Origin: Streptomyces sp. B93
Lineage (GTDB): Bacteria; Actinomycetota; Actinomycetes; Streptomycetales; Streptomycetaceae
Direction: 5' to 3'
Assembly: GCF_018070565.1 (NCBI RefSeq)
Contig: NZ_JAGPXL010000032.1
Span: 1 to 64,000 of the forward strand
DNA length: 64,000 nt
Part shown: in pieces, positions 57,365 through 64,000 of the stretch
Layout of the letters: every line of letters starts with the position of its first letter
Numbering within the stretch: position 1 is the first letter of the stretch
The notes under the pieces: model-generated
Told to the model about the DNA's origin: nothing
Seen by the model: the letters and a program-made list of their open reading frames with translations, nothing else
Databases searched by the model: none
Translations under genes and position numbers: made by a program

Positions 57365-58417
57365 TCACGCCCTGGGCCCCACCGGTATCCCGGCCTCCAG
57401 ATACAGCGCGGCGCCCCGTTCGCGGGCCCGCAGCGCCCAGCGCAGCCGTTCGAAGCGGACCGGGGGCAGCAGGTCCGCGGCCTCCTCCTCGGTGACGAAG
57501 CGCCACCCGCGCAGTTCGGGGCCGGGCAGCAGCAGCTCCGCGGTCTGGGCGGGGCCGAGGCGGCCGCCGTCGTAGAGGAGGCGCAGTCCGCCGTAGCGGG
57601 GAGGTGTGGGCGGCTCCCAGTCGACGACGAGCAGTCGGGGCACCTCCGCGAGGTGGATGCCGGTCTCCTCTGCGACCTCGCGGATCCCGGCGCGGGCGGG
57701 TGCCTCGCCCCGTTCGACGACTCCGCCGGGGAACTCCCAGCCGGGCTTGTAGGTGGGGTCGACGAGCAGGACCCGGTCGTGTTCGTCGAAGAGCAGGACG
57801 CCCGCGGCGACGGTCTCGGCGGTGGGTTCCGGCGACTGCACGATGTCGCAGGCGGGCACGGCACCGGAGGCGACGGCCTCGGCGATGCGGGCGGCGGTCT
57901 CGTACGGCGTGCGGCGGCCGTTGTCGACGGGGTGGGCGTCGGCGGTCAGCCAGCCGGCGAGGGCGCTGCGGTAGGGCTCGATGTGGTCGTGGGACCACTG
58001 CCGTGTGCGCAGGTCGCCGTCGGGGAGGTCGGGGGGTGTCTCACGGAGGGCCATGCGCTCCCGCAGTATCGTTTCGGCCGGGGTCAGCAGGATGTGCCGT
58101 ACCGCTATCCGGCGGGCGGCGAGACCGCCGAAGATCTCGTCGCGGTACTCCTGGCGCAGCAGGGTCATGGGAACCACCAGCGTGCCGCCCAGTTCGGCGA
58201 GCATCGCGGCGGCGGTGTCGATGACGAGCCGCCGCCAGATGGGCAGGTCCTGGAAGTCGCCGACCTCGGCGAGGTGCTTGGCCGGCAGCAGCTGTGTGAG
58301 CGCACCGCCGATGACCTCGGGGTCGAAGAGCGTGCTGTTCGGGATCAGTTCGATCAGTTCCCGTGCGGTCGTGCTCTTCCCCGCACCGAACGCGCCGTTG
58401 ATCCAAACAACGATCAC
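57365..58417 (-). CDS. Fusion of P-loop kinase-like domain and Nudix hydrolase domain
   Basis: The protein has 350 residues. Residues 1-175 form a TmrB/shikimate-kinase-like P-loop domain with Walker A GAFGAGKST at the very start and LLTPAETILRERMALRE. Residues 195-345 are a Nudix domain with PGGVVERGEAPARAGIREVA followed by EETGI, a complete Nudix box. One chain therefore may phosphorylate or bind one substrate and hydrolyse a nucleoside-diphosphate-linked one. Relatives of the first domain give resistance to nucleoside antibiotics such as tunicamycin. The start MIVVWINGAFG is well supported by the position of the P-loop. Confidence 0.88.
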   Translation of the reverse strand: MIVVWINGAFGAGKSTTARELIELIPNSTLFDPEVIGGALTQLLPAKHLAEVGDFQDLPIWRRLVIDTAAAMLAELGGTLVVPMTLLRQEYRDEIFGGLAARRIAVRHILLTPAETILRERMALRETPPDLPDGDLRTRQWSHDHIEPYRSALAGWLTADAHPVDNGRRTPYETAARIAEAVASGAVPACDIVQSPEPTAETVAAGVLLFDEHDRVLLVDPTYKPGWEFPGGVVERGEAPARAGIREVAEETGIHLAEVPRLLVVDWEPPTPPRYGGLRLLYDGGRLGPAQTAELLLPGPELRGWRFVTEEEAADLLPPVRFERLRWALRARERGAALYLEAGIPVGPRA

Positions 58418-58501
58418 GTTTCCCCCTCTTCATTTGGACCCCTGTGGCTTGCCCGTTCCACCCTGCCACGGAAACCAGCCGCAGTTGAGGGCGTGCGAAG
58501 G

Positions 58502-58542
58502 CGACAGGCGCCGGGCCCCGTGACGGGGCCCGGCGCCTGTCG
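58502..58542. terminator. Terminator hairpin, 19-bp stem
   Basis: The arm 58502-58520 (CGACAGGCGCCGGGCCCCG) pairs perfectly with 58524-58542 around a TGA loop. It lies 28 bases downstream of the small secreted-protein gene on the minus strand. Confidence 0.85.
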
Positions 58543-58569
58543 GATCGGCTCTCGTGCTGGTCAGTCCGG

Positions 58570-58791
58570 TCAGCCCTTCTTCCGCCCACCGGTGTCGTCC
58601 CGGCCGTCGTCCATGGCCAGGCTGTCCTTGCCGAGGGTCTCGCCGACGGTACCGAGGGCCTTGTCGATGTCGACGGCACCGAGCTTGTCGACGGCACCCA
58701 GCTGGTCGACGACGGCGTGGGACGGGGTGACCGCCGCGACGACGAACCCGGTGGCGAGGGAGGCGATGGCGAGCATGCTGCGCTTCTTCAT
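58570..58791 (-). CDS. Small secreted protein, 73 aa
   Basis: The first 26 residues are a Sec signal peptide (MKKRSMLAIASLATGFVVAA, then VTPSHA with an Ala-x-Ala-like cut). The mature part has a short repeat LGAVDKLGAVDIDKALG and a charged tail DDGRDDTGGRKKG. No Cys. It resembles the many small extracellular proteins of Streptomyces without known function. Single gene with its own terminator; a 34-bp repeat array lies just upstream. Confidence 0.75.
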   Translation of the reverse strand: MKKRSMLAIASLATGFVVAAVTPSHAVVDQLGAVDKLGAVDIDKALGTVGETLGKDSLAMDDGRDDTGGRKKG

Positions 58792-58851
58792 GCCCGGCCC
58801 AACTGCGCCGACCGTGTCCGGGTCACGGCCTGCCCCGGCCACGGTCCGCCC

Positions 58852-59019
58852 CTGGCCACGCCCAGGCCTCGACTCAAGCCCGCCCCCGGCCACGCCCAGA
58901 CCCCGACTCAAGCCCGCCCCCGGCCACGCCCAGACCCCGACTCAAGCCCGCCCCCGGCCACGCCCAGACCCCGGTCACGGCTGCCCCCGGCCACGCCCCG
59001 TCCCCGGTCACGGCTGCCC
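58852..59019. repeat. Five tandem repeats of 33-34 bp
   Basis: Units start at 58852, 58886, 58920, 58954 and 58987. The consensus begins ccggccacgcccagaccccg and continues actcaagcccgccc; the last two units have ggtcacggctgccc instead. The array lies between the ROK kinase stop (59054) and the small secreted-protein start (58791), with no coding potential. Units 2 and 3 are identical, suggesting recent slippage. Confidence 0.85.
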
Positions 59020-59053
59020 GGGAGGCAGCCGTACGACGTCGTCCCGCCCCCCG

Positions 59054-60004
59054 TCACACCCCCGCCGCCGCGCTCTCCCGGCCCATCAGCGCCGCCGCTG
59101 CCGCGCCCACCAGGCCCGCGTCGGTGCCCATCCGGGCCGGGGCGATCGTCAGGTGCTGGACGAAGGAGAGCGTGGCATAGTCGGCGAGGGCCTTGCGCAG
59201 CGGGTCGAAGAGGATGTCGCCCGCCTTGCCCACGCCGCCGCCGATCACGGCGATGTCGATCTCGACGAGGGTCGCCGTGGCGGCGATCCCGGCGGCCAGC
59301 GCGCGGGCGGCCCGCTCGAAGGAGGCCACCGCCACCGGGTCGCCCGTGCGCGCCGCGGCGGCCACCGCGGCGGCGGAGGCGTCACCGTCGGGGCCGGGAC
59401 GCCAGCCGCCCTCCAGGGCGCGGCGGGCGATGTTGGGGCCGCTGGCGATGCGCTCGACGCAGCCGCGCCCGCCGCAGGGGCACGGGTCGCCGTCGAGATC
59501 GACGCTGATGTGCCCGATGTGGCCCGCGTTGCCCGTGGGCCCGGGGTGCAACCGCCCGCCGAGCACCAGGCCGCCGCCGACGCCGGTGGAGACCACCATG
59601 CACAGCGCGTTGGCGTGCCCGCGCGCGGCGCCCTGCCAGTGTTCGGCCGCGGTGATCGCCACGCCGTCGCCGATCAGCTCGACCGGCAGGCCCCCGGTCG
59701 TCGCCCGGACCCGTTCGACCAGCGGATAGTCCCGCCAGCCCGGCACGTTCACGGGGCTGACGGTGCCCGTGGAGGCGTCCACCGGGCCCGCGCTGCCGAT
59801 GCCGACGGTGCCCGCCCGGGGCCACAGCGGCGACGCGGACAGCTCGCCGAGGACCTCTTCGACGGCCCGCATGACCGTTTCGCCGTCCTCTTTCGCGGGC
59901 GTGGGCCGCTGCGCCCGCGAAAGGATCCGGCCGCGGCCGTCGACCAACGCCCCGGCGATCTTGGTACCGCCGATGTCGAGTGCGGCCACGAGATCGGTGT
60001 GCAT
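59054..60004 (-). CDS. ROK-family sugar kinase
   Basis: The protein has 316 residues. The ATP motif is AALDIGGTKIAGALVDGRGR, the active-site region PVELIGDGVAITAAEHW, and the ROK zinc motif GHISVDLDGDPCPCGGRGCV. It probably phosphorylates a hexose such as glucose or N-acetylglucosamine in the cytosol. ATG 60004. It is divergent from a LacI-family regulator with a 12-bp palindromic operator between them, which suggests substrate-linked control. Confidence 0.9.
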   Translation of the reverse strand: MHTDLVAALDIGGTKIAGALVDGRGRILSRAQRPTPAKEDGETVMRAVEEVLGELSASPLWPRAGTVGIGSAGPVDASTGTVSPVNVPGWRDYPLVERVRATTGGLPVELIGDGVAITAAEHWQGAARGHANALCMVVSTGVGGGLVLGGRLHPGPTGNAGHIGHISVDLDGDPCPCGGRGCVERIASGPNIARRALEGGWRPGPDGDASAAAVAAAARTGDPVAVASFERAARALAAGIAATATLVEIDIAVIGGGVGKAGDILFDPLRKALADYATLSFVQHLTIAPARMGTDAGLVGAAAAALMGRESAAAGV

Positions 60005-60123
60005 GAATGTCAGCTCTCCCCGTCAACCATGTCAGTTCTCCCCCTCAACCATGGGAAAAGGGCAGGCCGGTCCATCGGTGGGGCGTGGGCCGGAGTTGGC
60101 ACCGCACAGTGTCTCCCGCGCCT

Positions 60124-60135
60124 GACAACGTTGTC
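60124..60135. promoter_or_regulatory. LacI-type operator between ROK kinase and LacI genes
   Basis: GACAACGTTGTC is a perfect 12-bp palindrome with the central CG common in LacI/GalR-family operators. It lies in the divergent region 120 bases from the ROK start and 83 bases from the LacI start, well placed for joint regulation. Confidence 0.7.
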
Positions 60136-60217
60136 CAGGCTCTATGCTCGACGCCACATCCTCATACAAACCACGGGCCGACGCATCCCCGTGGACCACA
60201 GGACAGGACGCCGAAAC

Positions 60218-61255
60218 GTGCCCGACACCCACCGCCGGTCCGAGAGCCGCTACGGAAACCGCCCGACCATGAAGGACGTAGCCGCACGTGCCGGAGTCGG
60301 ACTGAAGACGGTCTCACGTGTCGTCAACGGTGAGCCAGGGGTCACGCCGGAGACGGAGCGCCGGGTCCAGGAGGCCATCGAGGCGCTCGGTTTCCGCCGC
60401 AACGACAGCGCGCGGGTGCTCCGCAAAGGCCGCACCGCCAGCATCGGCCTGGTGCTGGAGGACCTCGCCGACCCGTTCTACGGACCGCTGAGCCGGGCCG
60501 TGGAGGAGGTGGCCCGCGCGCACGGCGCCCTGCTGATCAACGGCTCCAGCGCCGAGGACCCGGACCGTGAGCAGGAACTGGTGCTGGCGCTGTGCGCCCG
60601 GCGGGTGGACGGTCTGGTCGTCATCCCGGCGGGCGACGACCACCGCTACCTGGAGCCCGAGCTGAAGGCGGGCGTCGCCACCGTGTTCGTGGACCGCCCG
60701 GCCGGGCGGATCGACGCCGACGTGGTGCTGTCGGACAACTTCGGCGGCGCCCGCGACGGCGTGGCGCATCTGATCGCCCACGGGCACCGCAGGATCGGCT
60801 TCATCGGCGACATGCCCCGCATCCACACCGCGGCCGAGCGCCTGCGCGGCTACCGGGCGGCGATGGAGGGCGCGGGCATAGCCGTCGCGGACTCCTGGAT
60901 GTCCCTGGGCGTCACCGACCCGGAGCGGGTGCGCCGGGCCGCCGAGGAGATGCTCACCGGTCCGGAGCCCGTCACCGCGGTCTTCGCGGGCAACAACCGG
61001 GTGGCGGTCACCGTGATCCGGGTGCTCGCCGAGCACACCCGGCCGGTCGCCCTCGTCGGCTTCGACGACATCGAGCTGGGCGATCTGCTCCAGCCGGGTG
61101 TCACGGTCGTCGCCCAGGACGCGGCGGCCCTCGGCCGTACGGCGGCGGAGCGTCTCTTCCGCCAGCTGGACGGCTCGCTGATCCTGCCGGAGCGGATAGA
61201 ACTGCCGACCCGGCTCATCACCCGCGGCTCGGGCGAACTGCCGCCGGCCGACTGA
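60218..61255 (+). CDS. LacI-family transcriptional regulator
   Basis: The protein has 345 residues. The DNA-binding part is TMKDVAARAGVGLKTVSRVV NGEPGVTPETERRVQEAIEA with the hinge helix after it, and the sugar-binding part follows the periplasmic-binding fold (GLVLEDLADPFYGPLSRAVE, GFDDIELGDLLQPGVTVVAQ). The GTG at 60218 has AGGAC upstream; a longer open frame upstream has no LacI features. It most likely represses the ROK kinase and itself. Confidence 0.9.
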   Translation: MPDTHRRSESRYGNRPTMKDVAARAGVGLKTVSRVVNGEPGVTPETERRVQEAIEALGFRRNDSARVLRKGRTASIGLVLEDLADPFYGPLSRAVEEVARAHGALLINGSSAEDPDREQELVLALCARRVDGLVVIPAGDDHRYLEPELKAGVATVFVDRPAGRIDADVVLSDNFGGARDGVAHLIAHGHRRIGFIGDMPRIHTAAERLRGYRAAMEGAGIAVADSWMSLGVTDPERVRRAAEEMLTGPEPVTAVFAGNNRVAVTVIRVLAEHTRPVALVGFDDIELGDLLQPGVTVVAQDAAALGRTAAERLFRQLDGSLILPERIELPTRLITRGSGELPPAD

Positions 61256-61305
61256 CCGGCCCGGCCCGTGCCTCTTCCATCGGCCCCGGAAACCGGAGAA
61301 CCCCT

Positions 61306-62133
61306 CTGCATCCCCACGACCCCACCACCGCGCCGCCCGGCGAGGACCGCACCCTGGAGGCGCTGGGGCTGGCCGCGGCGCCCCGCGAGCACCCGCTGAC
61401 GTATCCCGGTGCCTGGCCCGCCGAGTCCGGGCTGCTCGACGGGGACCGGTTCCTGCCGCTCACCCGACGGGTGTACGAGGACCGCACCCCCGTCCTCGCC
61501 ATCGGCTCCAACGCCAGCCCCGGCCAGCTCCGCCACAAGATGGCCCAGTTCCGCATCGACTCCCCCGTGCCGATGGTCAGGGCCCGGGTCACCGGCGTGG
61601 ACGTGGGCGTCTCCGCCCATGTGAGCCGGATGGGCTACGTCAGCGCCTCACCCGTCGCCGCGCCCGGGACCGTACGGGAGCTGTTCGTCATCTGGCTGGA
61701 CGCCCGGCAGCTGTCGGTGATCGACGCCAGCGAGGGCGTACAGCTGCCGGACGGCAACTACCGGCGCGCCTGGCTGCCCGCCTCCCGGGTCACGATCGAA
61801 CTCGACGGCGGCGAGCGGCTCCCGGGCGCCCACGTGTACGTCAATCAGCACGGCGTGCTGCACGACGGCACCGGCGTGCCCCGCGGCCACCCGGGCCAGC
61901 GGGCGCTGCTCGGCGAACTGCTGCTGAGGCTGCCGCGGCTGCGGGAGCTGTTCGGCGCGACACCCGAGGAGTTCTGCGCCCGCGCCCGCGCCGACCGCGC
62001 CCTGTGCGCCCGGGGCACCCGGCTGTTCGTGGAGGAGGACCTGGTGACGGCGTCCGGCCTGGAGCGGTACGTACGGGATCAGCAGACGGGGAGTCCGGGG
62101 ACCGGGGCGTCGTTGTCGCCGCCCTGGATGTAG
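61306..62133 (+). CDS. Conserved hypothetical protein (GGCT-like motif), possible CTG start
   Basis: The protein has 275 residues. DRTPVLAIGSNASPGQLRHK resembles the YGSN motif of gamma-glutamylcyclotransferase-like folds, followed by VSRMGYVSASPVAAPGTVRE and IDASEGVQLPDGNYRRAWLP. No ATG, GTG or TTG lies in frame between the preceding stop region and residue 56. A CTG at 61306 with GGAG 8 bases upstream is the best start; otherwise GTG 61471 would remove conserved sequence. It overlaps the convergent kinase gene by 55 bases. Confidence 0.65.
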   Translation: MHPHDPTTAPPGEDRTLEALGLAAAPREHPLTYPGAWPAESGLLDGDRFLPLTRRVYEDRTPVLAIGSNASPGQLRHKMAQFRIDSPVPMVRARVTGVDVGVSAHVSRMGYVSASPVAAPGTVRELFVIWLDARQLSVIDASEGVQLPDGNYRRAWLPASRVTIELDGGERLPGAHVYVNQHGVLHDGTGVPRGHPGQRALLGELLLRLPRLRELFGATPEEFCARARADRALCARGTRLFVEEDLVTASGLERYVRDQQTGSPGTGASLSPPWM

Positions 62134-63830
62134 ACGGCGCTGACGTAGACGTCGGCGTTGCCGCTGTCGTCGTCCGTCCTGCCCCACCAGACGTTGGTCC
62201 ACTCGCCGTGGGTCTCCCGGCGCCCCAGGTTCCGCTGGCAGTGGAAGTAGTTGGTGCCCGCTCTCAGGACACCGGCCTCGGTGCCGGAGGCGGTGTAGGA
62301 CGTGGCGGTGCGCCAGACCTGGCAGTTGTACTTGCCCCCGCCGATGGAGTGGCATGCGGGGGCGGCCGTGGTCGGGTCCGGCTCGGCGGAGGTCCGTGAC
62401 GGGCTGGGCCGGGTGGAGGCGGTGGCCCGGCCGGCGGGATCGGCGTCGGCCTCCCGCGATGCGGCCGGGCCGCGCTCCCCGGCCTCCACGCCTGGCTCGG
62501 ACTCCGCCGCGCCGTCGGGTCCGGTGCGGTCGGACGGCGAGGCGGAGGGGCGGTCGGAGGCGTCCTGGGACGCGGTGGCCGACGGGGACACGGGGGCGGC
62601 TTCGGGCGCTGTCCCGCCGGGGTTGTTCAGCAGGGCGACGGTGATGCCGGTCGTCGCGAGGAGGACGGTGACGGCCGCGGCGGCGAGCAGGGCGCGGCCC
62701 TTGCGGCGGGCCGTCACGGGGCCGGGGCCGTTCATCGGGCTGGTGGGGGCGGTGCCCTGGGGCGGCTGTCCGCCCGTGGGGACGCCGGGAGCGGCCGGGC
62801 CCCGCGTCCCCGGTCCGGAGCCGGGTGCCCCGAAGCCGGGCGGCACCGCCGGGGCGACGCGCTCGGTCTCCTGCCGCACCGGCTCGGGCTCCACGGCCCG
62901 CAGGGTCGTCGTCGGCCGGTCGGGCTGGACGCCGTCCGCCACCGCCCGGAGCAGGGCGTGGGCCCGCTCGGCGTCGGGCCGCGCCTCGGGGCGCTTCTCC
63001 AGCAGCTGCCGGAGCACCGGGCCGAGGGCTCCGGCGCGGCGTGGCTCGGGCGGGGGCTCGGAGACGATGGCGGTGAGCGTGGAGTACGTCGACGTACGGC
63101 GGAAGGGTGAGGCTCCCTCGACGGCGGCGTACAGGGTGGCGCCGAGGGCCCAGACGTCGGAGGCGGGGCCGGGGTCGCCGCCCTGGGCGCGTTCCGGTGC
63201 CAGGTAGTCGAGGGAGCCGACGATCTCCCCGCTGCGGGTGAGGTGGGTGGCGGAGCCGTCGCCCGGGTCGTCCATGGTGGCGATGCCGAAGTCGGTCAGG
63301 ACGACCCGGCCCGAGCGGTCGAGCAGGATGTTGCCGGGCTTGACGTCGCGGTGCAGGACGCCCGCGCGGTGGGCGGCGGCGAGGCCGTCCATGACCTTGG
63401 CGCCGATGTCGGCGGCCTCGCGCGGGTCGAGGGGGCCGCGTTCGGCGAGGACGTCGTCGAGGGAGGGTCCGTCGACGAGTTCCATGACGATGAGGGGGCG
63501 GCCGTCGACCTGGGCGATGTCGTGGACCGCGATCACGCCGTGGTGCCTGACCCGGGCGGCGGCGCGGGCCTCGCGCCGCATCCGCAGCCGCAGGTCGTCG
63601 AGTTCGGGTCCGGCGGCGTCGGTGTAGGTGCGCAGTTCCTTCAGCGCGACGTCGCGGCCGAGGACCTCGTCGACGGCTCTCCAGACGATGCCCATGCCGC
63701 CGCGGCCCAGCCGGGCCGTGACCCGGTAGCGTCCGGCCAGCAGCCGTCCCGCTTCCTCTTCGCGCCCGTGTCCCTGCCCGTGCTCCCCCGATGACACCCC
63801 TGCACCGTTCCCCGTCGTCCGTACCGTCAC
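62079..63830 (-). CDS. Ser/Thr protein kinase with extracellular C-terminal domain
   Basis: The protein has 583 residues. The kinase domain (about 33-290) has the glycine loop LGRGGMGIVWRAVD, the Lys in DVALKELRTY, catalytic HRDVKPGNILL, DFGI and APERAQGG. A Pro/Gly-rich linker precedes one membrane segment (ALLAAAAVTVLLATTGITVA, about 400). The outside part is a Ser/Thr/Pro-rich stalk and a small domain with several Cys (ACHSIGGGKYNCQVW, YFHCQRNLG, GLPVC). It is a PknB-like sensor kinase. GTG start at 63830. Confidence 0.93.
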   Translation of the reverse strand: MTVRTTGNGAGVSSGEHGQGHGREEEAGRLLAGRYRVTARLGRGGMGIVWRAVDEVLGRDVALKELRTYTDAAGPELDDLRLRMRREARAAARVRHHGVIAVHDIAQVDGRPLIVMELVDGPSLDDVLAERGPLDPREAADIGAKVMDGLAAAHRAGVLHRDVKPGNILLDRSGRVVLTDFGIATMDDPGDGSATHLTRSGEIVGSLDYLAPERAQGGDPGPASDVWALGATLYAAVEGASPFRRTSTYSTLTAIVSEPPPEPRRAGALGPVLRQLLEKRPEARPDAERAHALLRAVADGVQPDRPTTTLRAVEPEPVRQETERVAPAVPPGFGAPGSGPGTRGPAAPGVPTGGQPPQGTAPTSPMNGPGPVTARRKGRALLAAAAVTVLLATTGITVALLNNPGGTAPEAAPVSPSATASQDASDRPSASPSDRTGPDGAAESEPGVEAGERGPAASREADADPAGRATASTRPSPSRTSAEPDPTTAAPACHSIGGGKYNCQVWRTATSYTASGTEAGVLRAGTNYFHCQRNLGRRETHGEWTNVWWGRTDDDSGNADVYVSAVYIQGGDNDAPVPGLPVC

Positions 63831-63888
63831 GTCCGTGCGTGCCGTACAGGTTACGGGTCGTCGGTGACAGCACCGCGGGTCGGCCCGG

Positions 63889-64000
63889 TCAGGGCGTGGA
63901 GGCGGTGAGGTCGCCGCGTCGGGGTGCCGCGAAGGCCGCCAGGTCGGCGCGGGTCAGTCCGGTCGCGTGGGCGACCTCGGCGAGGTCGAGGGCCCCGCAG
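63889..64000 (-). CDS. Partial gene, C-terminal end only
   Basis: The last 36 residues are readable: CGALDLAEVAHATGLTRADL then AAFAAPRRGDLTASTP and TGA (63889-63891). The gene continues beyond the window. The repeat of hydrophobic residues fits a small helical tail or HTH, but the family cannot be recognised from this. Confidence 0.5.
   Translation of the reverse strand, partial: CGALDLAEVAHATGLTRADLAAFAAPRRGDLTASTP

Noticed and set aside
58852..59019. CRISPR array
   Set aside because: Units are directly adjacent without unique spacers, so this is an ordinary tandem repeat.
57308..61255. A 1315-codon plus-strand open frame
   Set aside because: Only its last 345 codons (from 60218) encode the LacI protein. 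The rest is antisense to the Nudix fusion, secreted-protein and ROK genes, with Arg/Pro/Gly-rich shadow composition.

Overview
The window is about 73% G+C, densely coded and full of GTGA/ATGA start-stop overlaps. The phenylacetyl-CoA epoxidase operon, mycothiol-dependent isomerase, F420-type reductase, SARP regulator and DUF6332 and DUF6745 proteins all point to a Streptomyces (or close relative) chromosome. No rRNA or tRNA genes were seen.

Layout. 1-3,000: end of a NitT/TauT-type permease, then a coupled minus-strand operon (Gfo/Idh/MocA oxidoreductase, PmoA-like protein, cupin) behind a long inverted repeat. 3,251-4,123: an alpha/beta hydrolase. 4,129-18,182: the most interesting locus. A FecBCD-type metallophore importer (4 genes) is followed, on the same strand, by a RiPP operon: 37-aa precursor, RRE/partner protein, CocE-type hydrolase, YcaO cyclodehydratase, SagB-type dehydrogenase and two half-ABC exporters. 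A near-consensus Zur box lies upstream of the importer, between it and a divergent beta-propeller gene. A second, weaker box lies upstream of the precursor. I read this as a candidate zinc-regulated azoline/azole peptide metallophore with its own export and import. 18,216-21,936: paaABCDE. 22,028-24,605: AbiEii-like nucleotidyltransferase and a DUF6745 pair.

24,606-35,457 is a scarred accessory island. It holds a SMI1/KNR4 protein, a Tn554-like tripartite recombinase module, an IS5-type element with a broken transposase, an MFS gene joined to a TnpB tail, a decayed type I-E-like CRISPR remnant beside a Nudix fragment, a frameshifted gene pair and an IS110 element.

35,608-42,997: a tight operon of the functionally uncharacterised STM4011-STM4015 type (two LRR proteins, ATP-grasp-like protein, alkaline-phosphatase-fold hydrolase, two radical SAM enzymes), followed by an MFS gene. 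43,063-51,284: SDR, mycothiol-dependent isomerase, MarR with a divergent DHA2 exporter, DUF6332, a two-component system and an MMPL transporter. 51,416-53,730: a decayed ABC pair, a SARP regulator and a TetR regulator. Between TetR and the next gene, an F420-type reductase, lies a six-unit 19-bp repeat array. 54,418-64,000: FAD-dependent reductase, M20 peptidase, P-loop/Nudix fusion, small secreted protein, ROK kinase with divergent LacI regulator, a 275-aa protein and a Ser/Thr kinase.

All assignments come from reading the sequence and translations. No database search was run, and family names rest on recognised motifs and gene context.
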